Positions 1-8,739 of a DNA stretch of 64,000 bases are shown in pieces; within the stretch, counting starts at the first letter, position 1; every line of letters begins with the position of its first letter. The translations under genes and the position numbers were made by a program. Origin of the DNA: a bacterium (GTDB lineage Bacteria > Zhuqueibacterota > Zhuqueibacteria > Residuimicrobiales > Residuimicrobiaceae); the NCBI GenBank assembly GCA_029565685.1, contig JAKQNR010000022.1:1-64000 (forward strand), written 5' to 3'. The notes under the pieces are model-generated. The model searched no databases, was not told the origin of the DNA, and saw nothing but the letters and a program-made list of their open reading frames with translations.

Positions 1-244
1 ACAAACACCCGGGGTCGCATAGATCGCGACACCCGGGGTTGACAAACACCCGGGGTCGCAGAGGGCGCGACCCCGGGGTTGACAAACACCCGGGGTCGCA
101 AAGATCGCGACACCTGGGGTTGACAAACACCCGGGGTCGCATAGATCGCGACACCTGGGGTTGACAAACACCCGGGGTCGCATAGATCGCGACACCCGGG
201 GTTGACAAACACCCGGGGTCGCAGAGGGCGCGACCCCGGGGTTG
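1..244. repeat. Tandem array of six 40-41 bp hairpin units
   Basis: Six head-to-tail units begin at 1, 42, 82, 123, 164 and 205. Each unit carries an inverted repeat: ACCCGGGGTCGC, a short loop, then GCGAC(A/C)CC(C/T)GGGG, joined to the next unit by TTGACAAAC. Two variants exist: a 41-bp form with an AGATCGCGACACC core and a 40-bp form (units 2 and 6) with GAGGGCGCGACCCC, whose compensated arm restores perfect pairing. The array starts at the first base, so it probably continues to the left. It lies just downstream of the sugar kinase. There are no unique spacers, so it is not a CRISPR array. Confidence 0.9.
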
Positions 245-269
245 AAGGAAAAGCCCAAGGCACACAAAG

Positions 270-1787
270 TCACCGCGGTGAAAGCACTCGGTCAGGATCG
301 ATGGGGGCAAGCGCGTGGTATAATTTTTTGTACTCGCCGAATTTATCTTCATATCGGTCCGTCGGTTGCGGCTCAAGCGCATAGGCCGGACGGATCCACT
401 GATCAGCTATTTGCAGGACATCCCCGTGGGTCCCGGCAGCCGCCGCCAGCATGGCTGCGCCCATGCAGCCGGCTTCGGTGACCCCCATAACTGTAATGGG
501 TATGCGCAATATATCGGCTCTCAATTGGTTCCATACTCTCGACTGCGCCCCTCCGCCGATAGCCCTTAGTTCCTCAATAGCGTATCCTGCTTTTTCAAGT
601 ATTTCCAGGTTGAGCCGCATCTCCAAAGCAACCCCCTCGAGCAGGGCTTTCATGATCTCCTCACGCGTGGTGGACAAATCCAGCCCCAGGATGGCGCCTT
701 TGGTCTTGGTGTCAAAGTAGGGCGTCCCGCTTGGAGTAAAATAGGGCAGAACCAGCAACCGTGTGGGATGTTCCTGCATCCGCTCGATCAGCAGTTCATA
801 CGGGCTGCAATGAAGCTTTGCAGCCTCTTCGGTCTCTGTTTTCCCGAACTGCTGCCTGAACCATTTCAGGACGTTGCCCCCTGTCAGACTAAAGGCGACC
901 GTCGCATACTTGGCAGGCGCAGCATGATCGTACGTGCACAAATTGCTTTTCAGCAATGCGGGCGAAAAGATCGGAGTGCTAAAGGCCGCGGTAATGCAGT
1001 CCACAGTGCCGGAAGCATACACTGCCACGCCTGATCGAAAAGCTCCGGCGCCGAGCGCAGAACACGGCTGGTCATGGCCTGCGGTCACGACAAACGTGCT
1101 TGCGCTGAGGTTTAAAGTGCGGGCGATCTTGTCGCTCAACCGTCCGGCTATCGTTCCAGAAGGCAGAGGCCTGGAAAGCTGCTCTGCTCTGAGGCCGAGG
1201 TTCTCGATGATCTCTCTGTTCCAGCAGTGGTTGATCACATCGAACAACATGGTCCTTCCGGCCAGCGGCCAGCCCATGGCTGTTTCGTCAATGCCAAGCC
1301 GATATTGCAGCAGGTCTTCAAAACAGAAAATTTTCTCCGTTTTTTTCCACTGCTCAGGCATCTCGTCCCTGACCCACAGCAGCTTGAACAGAGAGAACAT
1401 GGGATGAGGCGTATGGCCGGTGATATGGTACAGTTTTTCCAAGCCAAAGGACTGAGGCCAAGAGTGCACATAGTCGACCGCTCTCGCATCGGACGAGACA
1501 AAAGCGTTGGTCAGAGCCTTTCCGTCTCGATCCACCAGCGTGACCGCCTCTCCCTGGCTGGAGATGCCCAGTCCTTTGACGTGATGCGCCTCGGCGCCGC
1601 GGGCCGTTTCGCTTATCACTTCAAAACACTTTGTCATCACCTCGTCAGAGTCCAGCTCCGCCCAACCGGCCTTTGCAGAGATCACATGATATTCTCTAAA
1701 GGCGGAAGCCTTGAGCACGCCGTTTTCATCGAATAGGACCGCCTTACAGCCGCTGGTTCCTATGTCGATGCCCAGGTAATAATCCAT
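270..1787 (-). CDS. FGGY-family carbohydrate kinase, xylulokinase-like
   Basis: This is a cytoplasmic ATP-dependent sugar kinase of 505 residues, the usual length for the family. The N-terminal phosphate-binding motif GIDIGTSGCK is at residues 6-15. The catalytic aspartate is D239 in AGHDQPCSALGAGA, and the second ATP-binding glycine motif GGGAQS is at 411-416. It resembles xylulokinases most, but FGGY specificity cannot be fixed from motifs. It lies 49 bp downstream of a fucose/arabinose-isomerase-like gene on the same strand, the classic isomerase-kinase pair in which a ketose made by the first enzyme is phosphorylated by the second. The substrate may be L-fuculose, ribulose or xylulose. 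Confidence 0.85.
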   Translation of the reverse strand: MDYYLGIDIGTSGCKAVLFDENGVLKASAFREYHVISAKAGWAELDSDEVMTKCFEVISETARGAEAHHVKGLGISSQGEAVTLVDRDGKALTNAFVSSDARAVDYVHSWPQSFGLEKLYHITGHTPHPMFSLFKLLWVRDEMPEQWKKTEKIFCFEDLLQYRLGIDETAMGWPLAGRTMLFDVINHCWNREIIENLGLRAEQLSRPLPSGTIAGRLSDKIARTLNLSASTFVVTAGHDQPCSALGAGAFRSGVAVYASGTVDCITAAFSTPIFSPALLKSNLCTYDHAAPAKYATVAFSLTGGNVLKWFRQQFGKTETEEAAKLHCSPYELLIERMQEHPTRLLVLPYFTPSGTPYFDTKTKGAILGLDLSTTREEIMKALLEGVALEMRLNLEILEKAGYAIEELRAIGGGAQSRVWNQLRADILRIPITVMGVTEAGCMGAAMLAAAAGTHGDVLQIADQWIRPAYALEPQPTDRYEDKFGEYKKLYHALAPIDPDRVLSPR

Positions 1788-1836
1788 GGCCGCCGTATGA
1801 TTAATAATGAGTTTGTCCGCTGCGAAAAACAGGCTG

Positions 1837-3219
1837 TCATAAGGCGATCGCTTTGATTCCGGTCAGTTCGCAAAAGGCCAGCAGTTCCTCGTACAGGTGC
1901 GCGCCGTAGCCGAGGCAGGCGTATTCGTTGTTCCATGACTGTAAAAGTGCCTCGATATCGCAATGGACTTTGACAAAGCCGTGCGGCCAGAACGGGATGC
2001 CGCATTCGTTCTTTCTTTTTTCAATCTCATGCGCCGGCGGTTCAAAAACGGAACATCGGGTGATGACCATTTCAAACTGCCCGTCCTTTCTGCCCAAACG
2101 CGCCAGCACTCCTTCTCCGGCTTTGCACACCAGTTTGATCGACAGCCCTCCGGCCTCGCCTTCGGTGGGAATGCCATGTTCGGCGAATCCGGCCGGACCC
2201 AGCTTTCCCGCCAGCGACGGCGGACAGGCGCCGTCGCCGATGATCTTGATCTCATGGTTGGATTTGTCGATATGCTGAAGATCGCCGTAATAGACCGGCT
2301 CTCCGCTGAGGTCGGTCAAACATTTCACCGTCATCGCGGTGTTGAAATCACCCAGGGTGGAGGTAGCCACGCCCTTCTGCAGCATCATGCTTTGGGCGAA
2401 ACAGGTGGCGCTGTATTCGTCGCCAAGTCCGGGAAAGGATTGGATGGTATAGAAATCCCAGCTGTTTTGTTCGACCAGTTGTTCAATAGCCAGGTACAAC
2501 CGGATGGAACGGTCCGCTTGATCATTCTCCGGTATCGGTTCGGAAAAATAGCGCTGCAGAGCGTTGCGGGCTTGGTGTACCTCCTCGGCAGAAAGGGCTC
2601 TAGCGGTTTTCAGCAATTCGGCGGTGTCCCTGGAATCGATGTCGACGCCAAAGACTTTCATCCACTGAGAGGGGTCGGCCGCCCCGCAGGTCTGCGCCAT
2701 GCCCCTGCCGCCGAAGGTTCCGATGGTGCTCATGTTCAACGCGTTTTTAAGTGCACTGGCCCGGCAGTAGGCGGTGATTCTTTCGATCTCTTTTGCATCG
2801 CGGCAGCTGCCATAAACAAAGCGGTGTTGCAAGCCGATTTCCTTCATGGCCCCCTGCAGGACCAGACCGCCTACCGGTCTCCATCCCTGGCTGCCGGGAT
2901 GTGTCCAGAGGACGATCCCTTTGCCGGTCCCTGCGAAATCGCGCAGGGCTGCAATCAGATGGCCTGCCCATACCCAGGTGCCGGAAAACAAAACAATGGC
3001 ATCGAGCTCATCCAGTTTTTTAAACTTGCTCAGGCACTGCCGCGCCTCCTGCTTGCTGGCGATGACGGCATCGTGTTCGATCAGATCGAGTCCGGCCTGA
3101 CGCAGGGCGGCTTTAGCGTCTGCAACAAGCCGGTCATCAATAAACGGCGTTCCCATGGGATCGAGCAATCCGTCCTTGTGAACGCCGAAAACGATAAAAC
3201 CCACCTTGGCGGAAATCAT
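1837..3219 (-). CDS. L-fucose/L-arabinose isomerase-family protein
   Basis: A 460-residue cytoplasmic protein resembling the L-fucose/L-arabinose isomerase superfamily, which interconverts aldoses and ketoses with a divalent metal. The N-terminal Rossmann-like region has the pattern of these enzymes: VGFIVFGVHKDGLLDP, a D-A-I-V-L-F-S-G-T-W strand, then the MSTIGTFGGRGMAQTCG segment near 165-180. It is shorter than E. coli FucI (about 590) and close to the archaeal-type members. The 49-bp gap to the kinase downstream suggests one transcript. Exact sugar unknown; L-fucose or L-rhamnose would fit the hydrolases elsewhere in the window. Confidence 0.72.
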   Translation of the reverse strand: MISAKVGFIVFGVHKDGLLDPMGTPFIDDRLVADAKAALRQAGLDLIEHDAVIASKQEARQCLSKFKKLDELDAIVLFSGTWVWAGHLIAALRDFAGTGKGIVLWTHPGSQGWRPVGGLVLQGAMKEIGLQHRFVYGSCRDAKEIERITAYCRASALKNALNMSTIGTFGGRGMAQTCGAADPSQWMKVFGVDIDSRDTAELLKTARALSAEEVHQARNALQRYFSEPIPENDQADRSIRLYLAIEQLVEQNSWDFYTIQSFPGLGDEYSATCFAQSMMLQKGVATSTLGDFNTAMTVKCLTDLSGEPVYYGDLQHIDKSNHEIKIIGDGACPPSLAGKLGPAGFAEHGIPTEGEAGGLSIKLVCKAGEGVLARLGRKDGQFEMVITRCSVFEPPAHEIEKRKNECGIPFWPHGFVKVHCDIEALLQSWNNEYACLGYGAHLYEELLAFCELTGIKAIAL

Positions 3220-3300
3220 GCTTTATCCTTATGCATAACGGACCTTCCTCGTTGAGCAGGTTGATGGAAATGGCAGGGCAGAAGCCGGCCCCGGACGCGC

Positions 3301-4941
3301 TTATTTGAGATAAAGCATTTTTTTCTGCTCTATCCATCCATCCGCAACCATCCTGCAGGTATAGATTCCTGCAGCCAGTCGGGTTGCATCAAAATGAACC
3401 ATATGGCTGCCGGCGGATTGCCGTTCGTCCACGAGCATCGCCACCGGCTGGCCGGTCAGCGAATAAATCGTCATTTGAACCCAGGCCGGACGGGGCAGGT
3501 CATATTCTATCCGCGTTGTTGAATTGAAAGGATTCGGATAGTTTTGTCGCAGAATGAAATCCTCCGCCATTTGCATTGGATTCTTGCTCTCCACCGGACT
3601 TGGCTGATCCAGGCTCTCGATGACCACCAGGTCCTGCGGTTGATTGCTCCATGCCACAATGACCAGTTCACCACGGCCATCGCCATCCAGATCGCCGGCT
3701 GGATAGACCTCGCCGGCCACGCTCATATGTCCGTTGTTGTCATAGATCTTGTATATTTTCCAGCTGTCCGGAGAGGTGACCGGTCCGCCCTGGTATTCCA
3801 GATCGTAAACGCCGCCCTTGCCGACCGCGCCTTTGTCATTGTAATAAATATCCGGCTTGCCGTCTTGATCCAGATCGTGAAGAAACCCGCTGCGTACAAA
3901 TCCATTCATCAGCACTTCCGGAAAGGTCATCACATATTTCCATGCAGAGGGTCCCAAGTCTTCAAAGTTATTGGAGGCCTGCTTGGTGATCACGAACATC
4001 TTGCCGTGAATATCGGTGATGACGAACTCTGAATCGCCGTCGCCGTCAAAGTCATGAAAAATCGGATTGGCGTAGGAATCATCATAAGAGGGATCCAGGA
4101 CCAACGTGCTTGGCAGGGTTGTGAACTTGATCACATAATTATCGATGCCGTCGTTTTCATAGAGCCTGGTTGTAGGGGCGTCCTGCCAGTTGGTGGTGAA
4201 CATCTCCATTTTTCCATCCCCGTCGAAATCATCGATCGCTACGCCGCCGACGCGCCAGCCGTCCTGGATGCTGAATGGATCCGCATATTCGTCCTTCCAT
4301 TCAGGATTGACGAAATCGCGGTTGGCCAGCGAGGCGATGGATACATACATGCCGACGTTGGTGCTGTAGCCGAAAAAGAGTTCCGGCTCGGGGTCTGCAT
4401 CCAAGTTGACGACCCGCAGCTGGCGGATCGGGCAGGTGCCTGAATTGTCCTGATAGGGTTCGAACCGGCAGGTCGGTTCCTGGGGCAGACCCGCTCCGGC
4501 TTCAAAGGCCGTGCCGTTCCACTCGTAAATGTAAAGAACGCTTTCGGTGACGATCAGCACTTCCTGTTTGCCATCGAAATCCAGATCCGCTACGGCAATG
4601 GCATGTCCCGGTTGAAACTGACTTTTCACATCGGTGTATTTGTGCTCCCACGCCAGATAGAAATCATTGTCCCCCTTGTTCTCCCAAAGCTGCAGCCGGT
4701 CCTCGGGAAAGAAAACACCGGTCAAATGGTCAGAAACGAGGAATTCCCTCTTGTTGTCCTGGTCGATGTCCAGGCCTTCTGGGGCATAGACGGCAAGCTC
4801 GCCCCAATCGCCTTTAAAAACAGACTCATCCGCACCCCACGTTTTTTGGAACAGGTTGCCGTTGTCCTGCCCGGTGGCGATAAAAACCGGGGCCAAAAGA
4901 AGCAGGCCCCAGACCACCAACTTGAGATTGCGTCTTTCCAT
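3301..4941 (-). CDS. Secreted FG-GAP/VCBS beta-propeller protein with T9SS C-terminal sorting domain
   Basis: A 546-residue exported protein. A signal peptide covers about residues 1-24 (positive MERRNLK, then a hydrophobic run ending ATGQ). The body carries at least six calcium-binding loops typical of FG-GAP/VCBS propeller blades: DIDQDNKREFLV, DLDFDGKQEVLI, DFDGDGKMEMFT, DFDGDGDSEFVI, DLDQDGKPDIYY and DLDGDGRGELVI. The last 80 or so residues form a type A T9SS sorting domain: QNYPNPFNSTTRIEYDL, then a G-I-Y strand and a final KKMLYLK. T9SS cargo is moved across the outer membrane and anchored or released there. No catalytic domain is visible, so it is probably a surface binding or adhesion protein. 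Confidence 0.88.
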   Translation of the reverse strand: MERRNLKLVVWGLLLLAPVFIATGQDNGNLFQKTWGADESVFKGDWGELAVYAPEGLDIDQDNKREFLVSDHLTGVFFPEDRLQLWENKGDNDFYLAWEHKYTDVKSQFQPGHAIAVADLDFDGKQEVLIVTESVLYIYEWNGTAFEAGAGLPQEPTCRFEPYQDNSGTCPIRQLRVVNLDADPEPELFFGYSTNVGMYVSIASLANRDFVNPEWKDEYADPFSIQDGWRVGGVAIDDFDGDGKMEMFTTNWQDAPTTRLYENDGIDNYVIKFTTLPSTLVLDPSYDDSYANPIFHDFDGDGDSEFVITDIHGKMFVITKQASNNFEDLGPSAWKYVMTFPEVLMNGFVRSGFLHDLDQDGKPDIYYNDKGAVGKGGVYDLEYQGGPVTSPDSWKIYKIYDNNGHMSVAGEVYPAGDLDGDGRGELVIVAWSNQPQDLVVIESLDQPSPVESKNPMQMAEDFILRQNYPNPFNSTTRIEYDLPRPAWVQMTIYSLTGQPVAMLVDERQSAGSHMVHFDATRLAAGIYTCRMVADGWIEQKKMLYLK

Positions 4942-5105
4942 TTTTACCCTCCATCAGGAATCAGTTCTTCTACCGTCGCATACGCCCTTTTCAATATTCG
5001 ATGAGGACAGGCTTGAAGGCACGCGGGTTCTTGCCCGGACTGCCGTGTGTATTGTCGTATGGGTGTTGGCGTGGAAGGAATTTTATGCTCCCGGCGCCCG
5101 CTCGT

Positions 5106-5792
5106 TCAGTCCAGCCTGATCAACTGGGCGTAATAGAAAGAGATTCTAGCTTCGACGGACTGGTTTTGGCAATAATAGTAAACCAGAATATTCATTTGAC
5201 TGCTGACAGGTGCAAAGGAGAAAAGAATCCGGTATTCTTTTGTCGAATCATTATAGAGGATTTTATCGCCCTGGAACTTTGTGCCGTTTACGTTGATCTC
5301 AAAATATCCGCCCTGCGTCTTTCTGTCCATTTTCAGGGTCAGCACGTAGGTGCGTGTTTCGCGCGGCATCCTGCCAAAGACTATGCTGGCAATATGGGCT
5401 GGATACGCTTTGAGAGGAGGGAAGCGCAGACTGGCAAACGGCTCTGCCGCGTTGCTCATCTGAGATACGGAAGTATGGTTGTATTCGGAAAAATAGAGCG
5501 CCAGAGTGGAGACGCTTTCCTCGTCCACCAGGTTGGCGGGGTTGAGCAGGACTCCCGCTTCGGCAGCGTATTTTTCGCTCGGCGTGTATCCGGAGGACGT
5601 CGATTCAGTGGATCCTGATTCGGCTTGCGCGACCACTCGGACCGGCTTGTAAGGAAAAGCTATTTTTTTGATTTCTTTTGCCGTGGGAATGGGTTTAAGC
5701 GGAAGGCCCGGTTTTTGCTGAGCGCCGACCGCTTCGAGAATCAGGGCCACAGGCATGCAACAGACTAACCAGAACGCTGATCGGCATTTCAT
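5106..5792 (-). CDS. Secreted protein of unknown function
   Basis: A 228-residue protein with a clear signal peptide (MKCRSAF, then hydrophobic to about residue 24, cleavage near AVGA-QQ). The mature part is proline- and serine-rich at first, then looks like a beta-sandwich: alternating strands such as TYVLTLKM and GGYFEINVNGTKF, ending with aromatic-rich strands. I do not recognise a family. It lies about 165 bp upstream of the T9SS cargo gene on the same strand, and a shared extracellular role is possible. It lacks the NYPNPFN-type sorting domain, so export past the outer membrane is not implied. Confidence 0.7.
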   Translation of the reverse strand: MKCRSAFWLVCCMPVALILEAVGAQQKPGLPLKPIPTAKEIKKIAFPYKPVRVVAQAESGSTESTSSGYTPSEKYAAEAGVLLNPANLVDEESVSTLALYFSEYNHTSVSQMSNAAEPFASLRFPPLKAYPAHIASIVFGRMPRETRTYVLTLKMDRKTQGGYFEINVNGTKFQGDKILYNDSTKEYRILFSFAPVSSQMNILVYYYCQNQSVEARISFYYAQLIRLD

Positions 5793-5997
5793 CTTTTGGT
5801 CCTTTCATATGATCCGTGTGCTTTGAAAAGAATATGAGCCAGATCCATGCTGCGTATCGATCGCTGTTCCTCTTGCCCTCTGTGGGTTAATAAAGCGAAC
5901 AGCGTGATGTCTGTCAATGAAAATGTCGATCCCTGAGCAAGCGGATGCTTGATCGAACCCAGTGTCTTTTCATTACTGATGAGACCATCCTCCTTTT

Positions 5998-6912
5998 TTA
6001 TAATTTACCGATTTCAATTAACACCGATTTCATAGCCTCGATTTCATCTTTTACGGGCGGCAAAAACGGTTTTCTCGGCGGACCGATCTCGAAACCGGTC
6101 AGGGCAAGGGACATTTTGGTCATGGGGATGGGATTGATTCGATGGCCTATGCCTAGTGTCCGGGCGAATTTGAAAATCTTGTGGTGCAGCTCAGTGGCCT
6201 CACGCACCTGGCCGTTGAAAAATTTCTCCACCATCGACATCAGCAGATCGCCGACGATATGTGCCCCGCCGCTCACGGATCCCGATCCCCCCTGTGCTAG
6301 AACCGACAGCACCATCACATCATCTCCGCAATAGACTGAAAAATCCACTTCTTTGGGCAGCTTCATCATGATATCGCTGGTCTGGATCGGCATCAACGCC
6401 GCCTCTTCTTTGATGCCCACAATATTGCCGATTTCAGCCAGTTTGACCGCTGTCGCCGGTTCGATGTTCACATTGGTGAAAATGGGAATATTATATAAAA
6501 CAATGGGCAAGGAGGTTGCGTCGGCCAGGCTGGCGAAATGTTCGATCAATTCATCCTGAGTCGGAATGCCATAGTACGGAGGTAAAACCATCGCGGCTTG
6601 ATAGCCCAGAGCCTCTGCCTCTTTGGTCAGCTGGATGGTTTCAGCCGTGGTGGTGGCGCCTGTACCGGCGATGAGGCGGAACCCGTCTCCCACCGCATTT
6701 TTAATTTCTTTGAATAACTGGATCCGCTCCGAATGGTCAAGCGCATGAAACTCGCCGTTGGTGCCCGCCACAATCAAAGCATCACAGTACTTTTTTTCGA
6801 TCAAACGCTCGGCAAGCTGACAGGCTCTTTTGTAATCGACCGCATAGGTTTGCGTAAAAGGCGTCATCAGCGGGATCGCCACTTTGCCAAAAATTTTTTC
6901 CAATGTTTTCAT
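5998..6912 (-). CDS. Dihydrodipicolinate synthase / N-acetylneuraminate lyase family aldolase
   Basis: A 304-residue class I aldolase of the DapA/NAL superfamily, TIM barrel, cytoplasmic. The carboxylate-binding motif GTNGE is at 50-54, the catalytic tyrosine is Y140 in VLYNIP, and the Schiff-base lysine is K168 in VGIKEEA. The GTNGE motif and the setting next to sugar isomerase and kinase genes make a role in sugar-acid or keto-acid catabolism at least as likely as lysine synthesis; true DapA cannot be excluded. No other lysine-pathway gene is nearby. A purine-rich GGGAG about 8 bp upstream supports this start. Confidence 0.85.
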   Translation of the reverse strand: MKTLEKIFGKVAIPLMTPFTQTYAVDYKRACQLAERLIEKKYCDALIVAGTNGEFHALDHSERIQLFKEIKNAVGDGFRLIAGTGATTTAETIQLTKEAEALGYQAAMVLPPYYGIPTQDELIEHFASLADATSLPIVLYNIPIFTNVNIEPATAVKLAEIGNIVGIKEEAALMPIQTSDIMMKLPKEVDFSVYCGDDVMVLSVLAQGGSGSVSGGAHIVGDLLMSMVEKFFNGQVREATELHHKIFKFARTLGIGHRINPIPMTKMSLALTGFEIGPPRKPFLPPVKDEIEAMKSVLIEIGKL

Positions 6913-7228
6913 TTGCCGTATCTCCCTGGAATAAGAATTGGATGACAGTCAATGAGTATCTGCATGAAAATTGTAATTTTCGATTTATTGATTTTGTATG
7001 TCTTTTTCTGAGAAAAAATGGCGTGCAATATTTAGAGGCATGCCGTGCCGGCCATAATGCGGCTTATCCATTATAGTAACCGCCGGTATTAACCGATTCA
7101 TTTCCAATCCTATGAAGCAGGATGTTGGTCCATTAACATTCTACTGCAGAGGCTGCTGCACGCGCAAAATGGTTTCTCGTTGAAAACAGTTAAAAAAGTT
7201 TAAGAATGGAGTCGATCTAAAAGAAGCG
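6913..7228. other. Intergenic region, 316 bp, AT-rich
   Basis: This is the leader of the minus-strand aldolase gene and the space after the upstream lipoprotein gene. It holds the GAAAATT inverted repeat (6966-6981). Apart from that I see no gene, RNA or convincing promoter hexamers. Confidence 0.5.
6966..6981. promoter_or_regulatory. Perfect 7-bp inverted repeat upstream of the aldolase gene
   Basis: GAAAATT-GT-AATTTTC lies 54-69 bp upstream of the aldolase start codon in an AT-rich leader. Its size and symmetry would suit a dimeric repressor operator, but AT-rich palindromes also arise by chance and no second copy was found nearby. Confidence 0.25.
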
Positions 7229-8197
7229 CTATTCCGTAGAAGAGATTGGAAAATCCTTCCGCCACTTGTTCAGCAAATCATCTTTCGTTCCTTTGAACCA
7301 GTATATTTTTCCACGAATGAAGCGTTTTGAGTTGGCGGGAAGGTTGCCGATATTTACAATGGCGTGAAGGCAGTCTGCAGGATGATGGTTAGTCACATGC
7401 GATGTTCTCTCCCAGTACATTCCGCAGATCCATTCCCCGGCGACATCCGCGCGGGTGATGAGACCGCAGTCAATGGATTCCTGCAATAATCCCTTGTACG
7501 GTCCGATGACCGTTGCTGGCTTTTGCGGAAAACGCTCGCTGTCCATTCTTATGCCGAGTGGTGTTTGGGCAGCAACACAACTATCCATTGCAGGCAATTC
7601 TTGCCAATCATTGTTGCGCAACACCCAGGAAAGGCTTGTCCTGGATTGCATGTCTGTCTGAGATTTCCACAGGTCGTATTCACTGAACGCGGGTGTCTCG
7701 GCGATTTCACGGCGCCAGGTTGAATTGCTTTTACCGCTCATTCGAAAGCACTGTTGAACACCATAGTAATTGAAAAGTCCACTCTCCTTGCTCTGGATCA
7801 CCCAAAGCATATCAATGCCGTCTTCTGAAGGCGCCAGGTAAAACGTCCAAATCTGACTCAGCCAGTCTTGATTCTCTTCAATCTGTTTTTCGTAAATCAC
7901 GACACCGTTGCGGGTCGAGATCTCCTCCACCATTTTGGCGTCTCTCTGTTCAGGGATGTTGCCTGGAACGGCGCCCCAGATAAGAGGAGTATGCTCAAAA
8001 AAGCGATAGCCAATTCGGTTGCCGGGATGCCGGCTGTTCGTAAACGAGGCGAAGCCATCCTTCCGCAGCAGATGGATGCTAATGGGTGGGTTTGTCGTCG
8101 CCGGCCTGATTGGATCATTATTCTTACAAGCGTCAAAGACGATGCCCAGGGTGATTGCCGTAACTATCGTCCCGGCCGTCTTTACATAGCTTGTCAT
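7229..8197 (-). CDS. Putative exported lipoprotein of unknown function
   Basis: A 322-residue protein with an N-terminal hydrophobic stretch (about residues 8-23) ending in VFDAC at Cys24, an imperfect lipobox. A GGAG Shine-Dalgarno lies 9 bp before the ATG. The mature part has many Trp and aromatic residues (KSNSTWRREIAE, WICGMYWERTSHVTNHHPADC) and looks like a folded extracytoplasmic domain. It resembles no enzyme family I can name; the Trp/His-rich part could suggest carbohydrate binding, but that is a guess. It stands alone between two AT-rich spacers. Confidence 0.65.
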   Translation of the reverse strand: MTSYVKTAGTIVTAITLGIVFDACKNNDPIRPATTNPPISIHLLRKDGFASFTNSRHPGNRIGYRFFEHTPLIWGAVPGNIPEQRDAKMVEEISTRNGVVIYEKQIEENQDWLSQIWTFYLAPSEDGIDMLWVIQSKESGLFNYYGVQQCFRMSGKSNSTWRREIAETPAFSEYDLWKSQTDMQSRTSLSWVLRNNDWQELPAMDSCVAAQTPLGIRMDSERFPQKPATVIGPYKGLLQESIDCGLITRADVAGEWICGMYWERTSHVTNHHPADCLHAIVNIGNLPANSKRFIRGKIYWFKGTKDDLLNKWRKDFPISSTE

Positions 8198-8617
8198 AGA
8201 AATTTACTCCCATACTGCCGGTTTGCGTCACCTGCATTTGAGTGGGCGGACGGTAAAAGCGTTCGTTCAGAAAAAGGCCAGAACGTAAAAAATGCATGAA
8301 AACGGCGCAAAATCCCCAGCGTCTAATGCACGTTTTGTTATCAATGGAATCTGATTTTGCCGGGCGGCAAAACAGGGAAACAAAGCATCCGCTGTCGATC
8401 GGCTGATACCCAACCGAATCCCTCTTTTTACAGCGCACTTCTAACCTGCCGGAAAAATAGCCAATTAAAACTCGAAATTCAAGCAAAATTACCCTTTGGG
8501 GGAGATGGCCGAGATTCACTGAATTCCCAGAACTTTTTACGATTTTGGCCTTGTATATAGCGCATACCGATCTCCTTTCGCGTAAAGATCAGAAATTTTC
8601 TGGCTATTTACAATTAA

Positions 8618-8649
8618 TTTTCACACAGGCTGTGGAGCTTGGGAACGAG
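8618..8649. repeat. 32-bp direct repeat, copy 1
   Basis: The sequence running TTTTCACACAGGC through to GGGAACGAG is identical to 10118-10149, exactly 1500 bp away in the same orientation. The inner part (GAGCTTGGGAACGAG) resembles short dispersed repeats seen in many bacterial genomes. Confidence 0.85.
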
Positions 8650-8697
8650 GGGGAAGGGTGAAAAGGTCAGCTAGTTAAATAAACCTGAGAGTATAAC

Positions 8698-8726
8698 GCC
8701 CCGGTTGTCGCCCGACCGGGGCGTTT
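8698..8726 (-). terminator. Hairpin terminator candidate downstream of the 169-aa secreted protein
   Basis: CGCCCCGGT pairs with ACCGGGGCG around an 8-9 base loop, just after the minus-strand stop at 8740. The stem is strong but the following T-tract is weak (TTATAC), so termination is probable rather than certain. Confidence 0.5.
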
Positions 8727-8739
8727 GCAACATCAATCG

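Larger units (their letters stand above)
8198..8739. other. Intergenic region, 542 bp
   Basis: Holds the first copy of the 32-bp repeat (8618-8649) and a terminator-like hairpin (8698-8726). The only long open frame, antisense at 8133-8519, overlaps the lipoprotein start and has no plausible composition, so I see no gene here. Confidence 0.5.

Noticed and set aside
1-244. Possible CRISPR array
   Set aside because: Units are contiguous with no unique spacers and each unit is internally palindromic; it is a tandem repeat.
1963-3255. 430-codon plus-strand open frame
   Set aside because: Antisense shadow of the fucose/arabinose-isomerase-like gene; composition is not protein-like and no ribosome site is present.
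8133-8519. 128-codon minus-strand open frame upstream of the lipoprotein
   Set aside because: Overlaps the lipoprotein start, has no ribosome site and no plausible composition.
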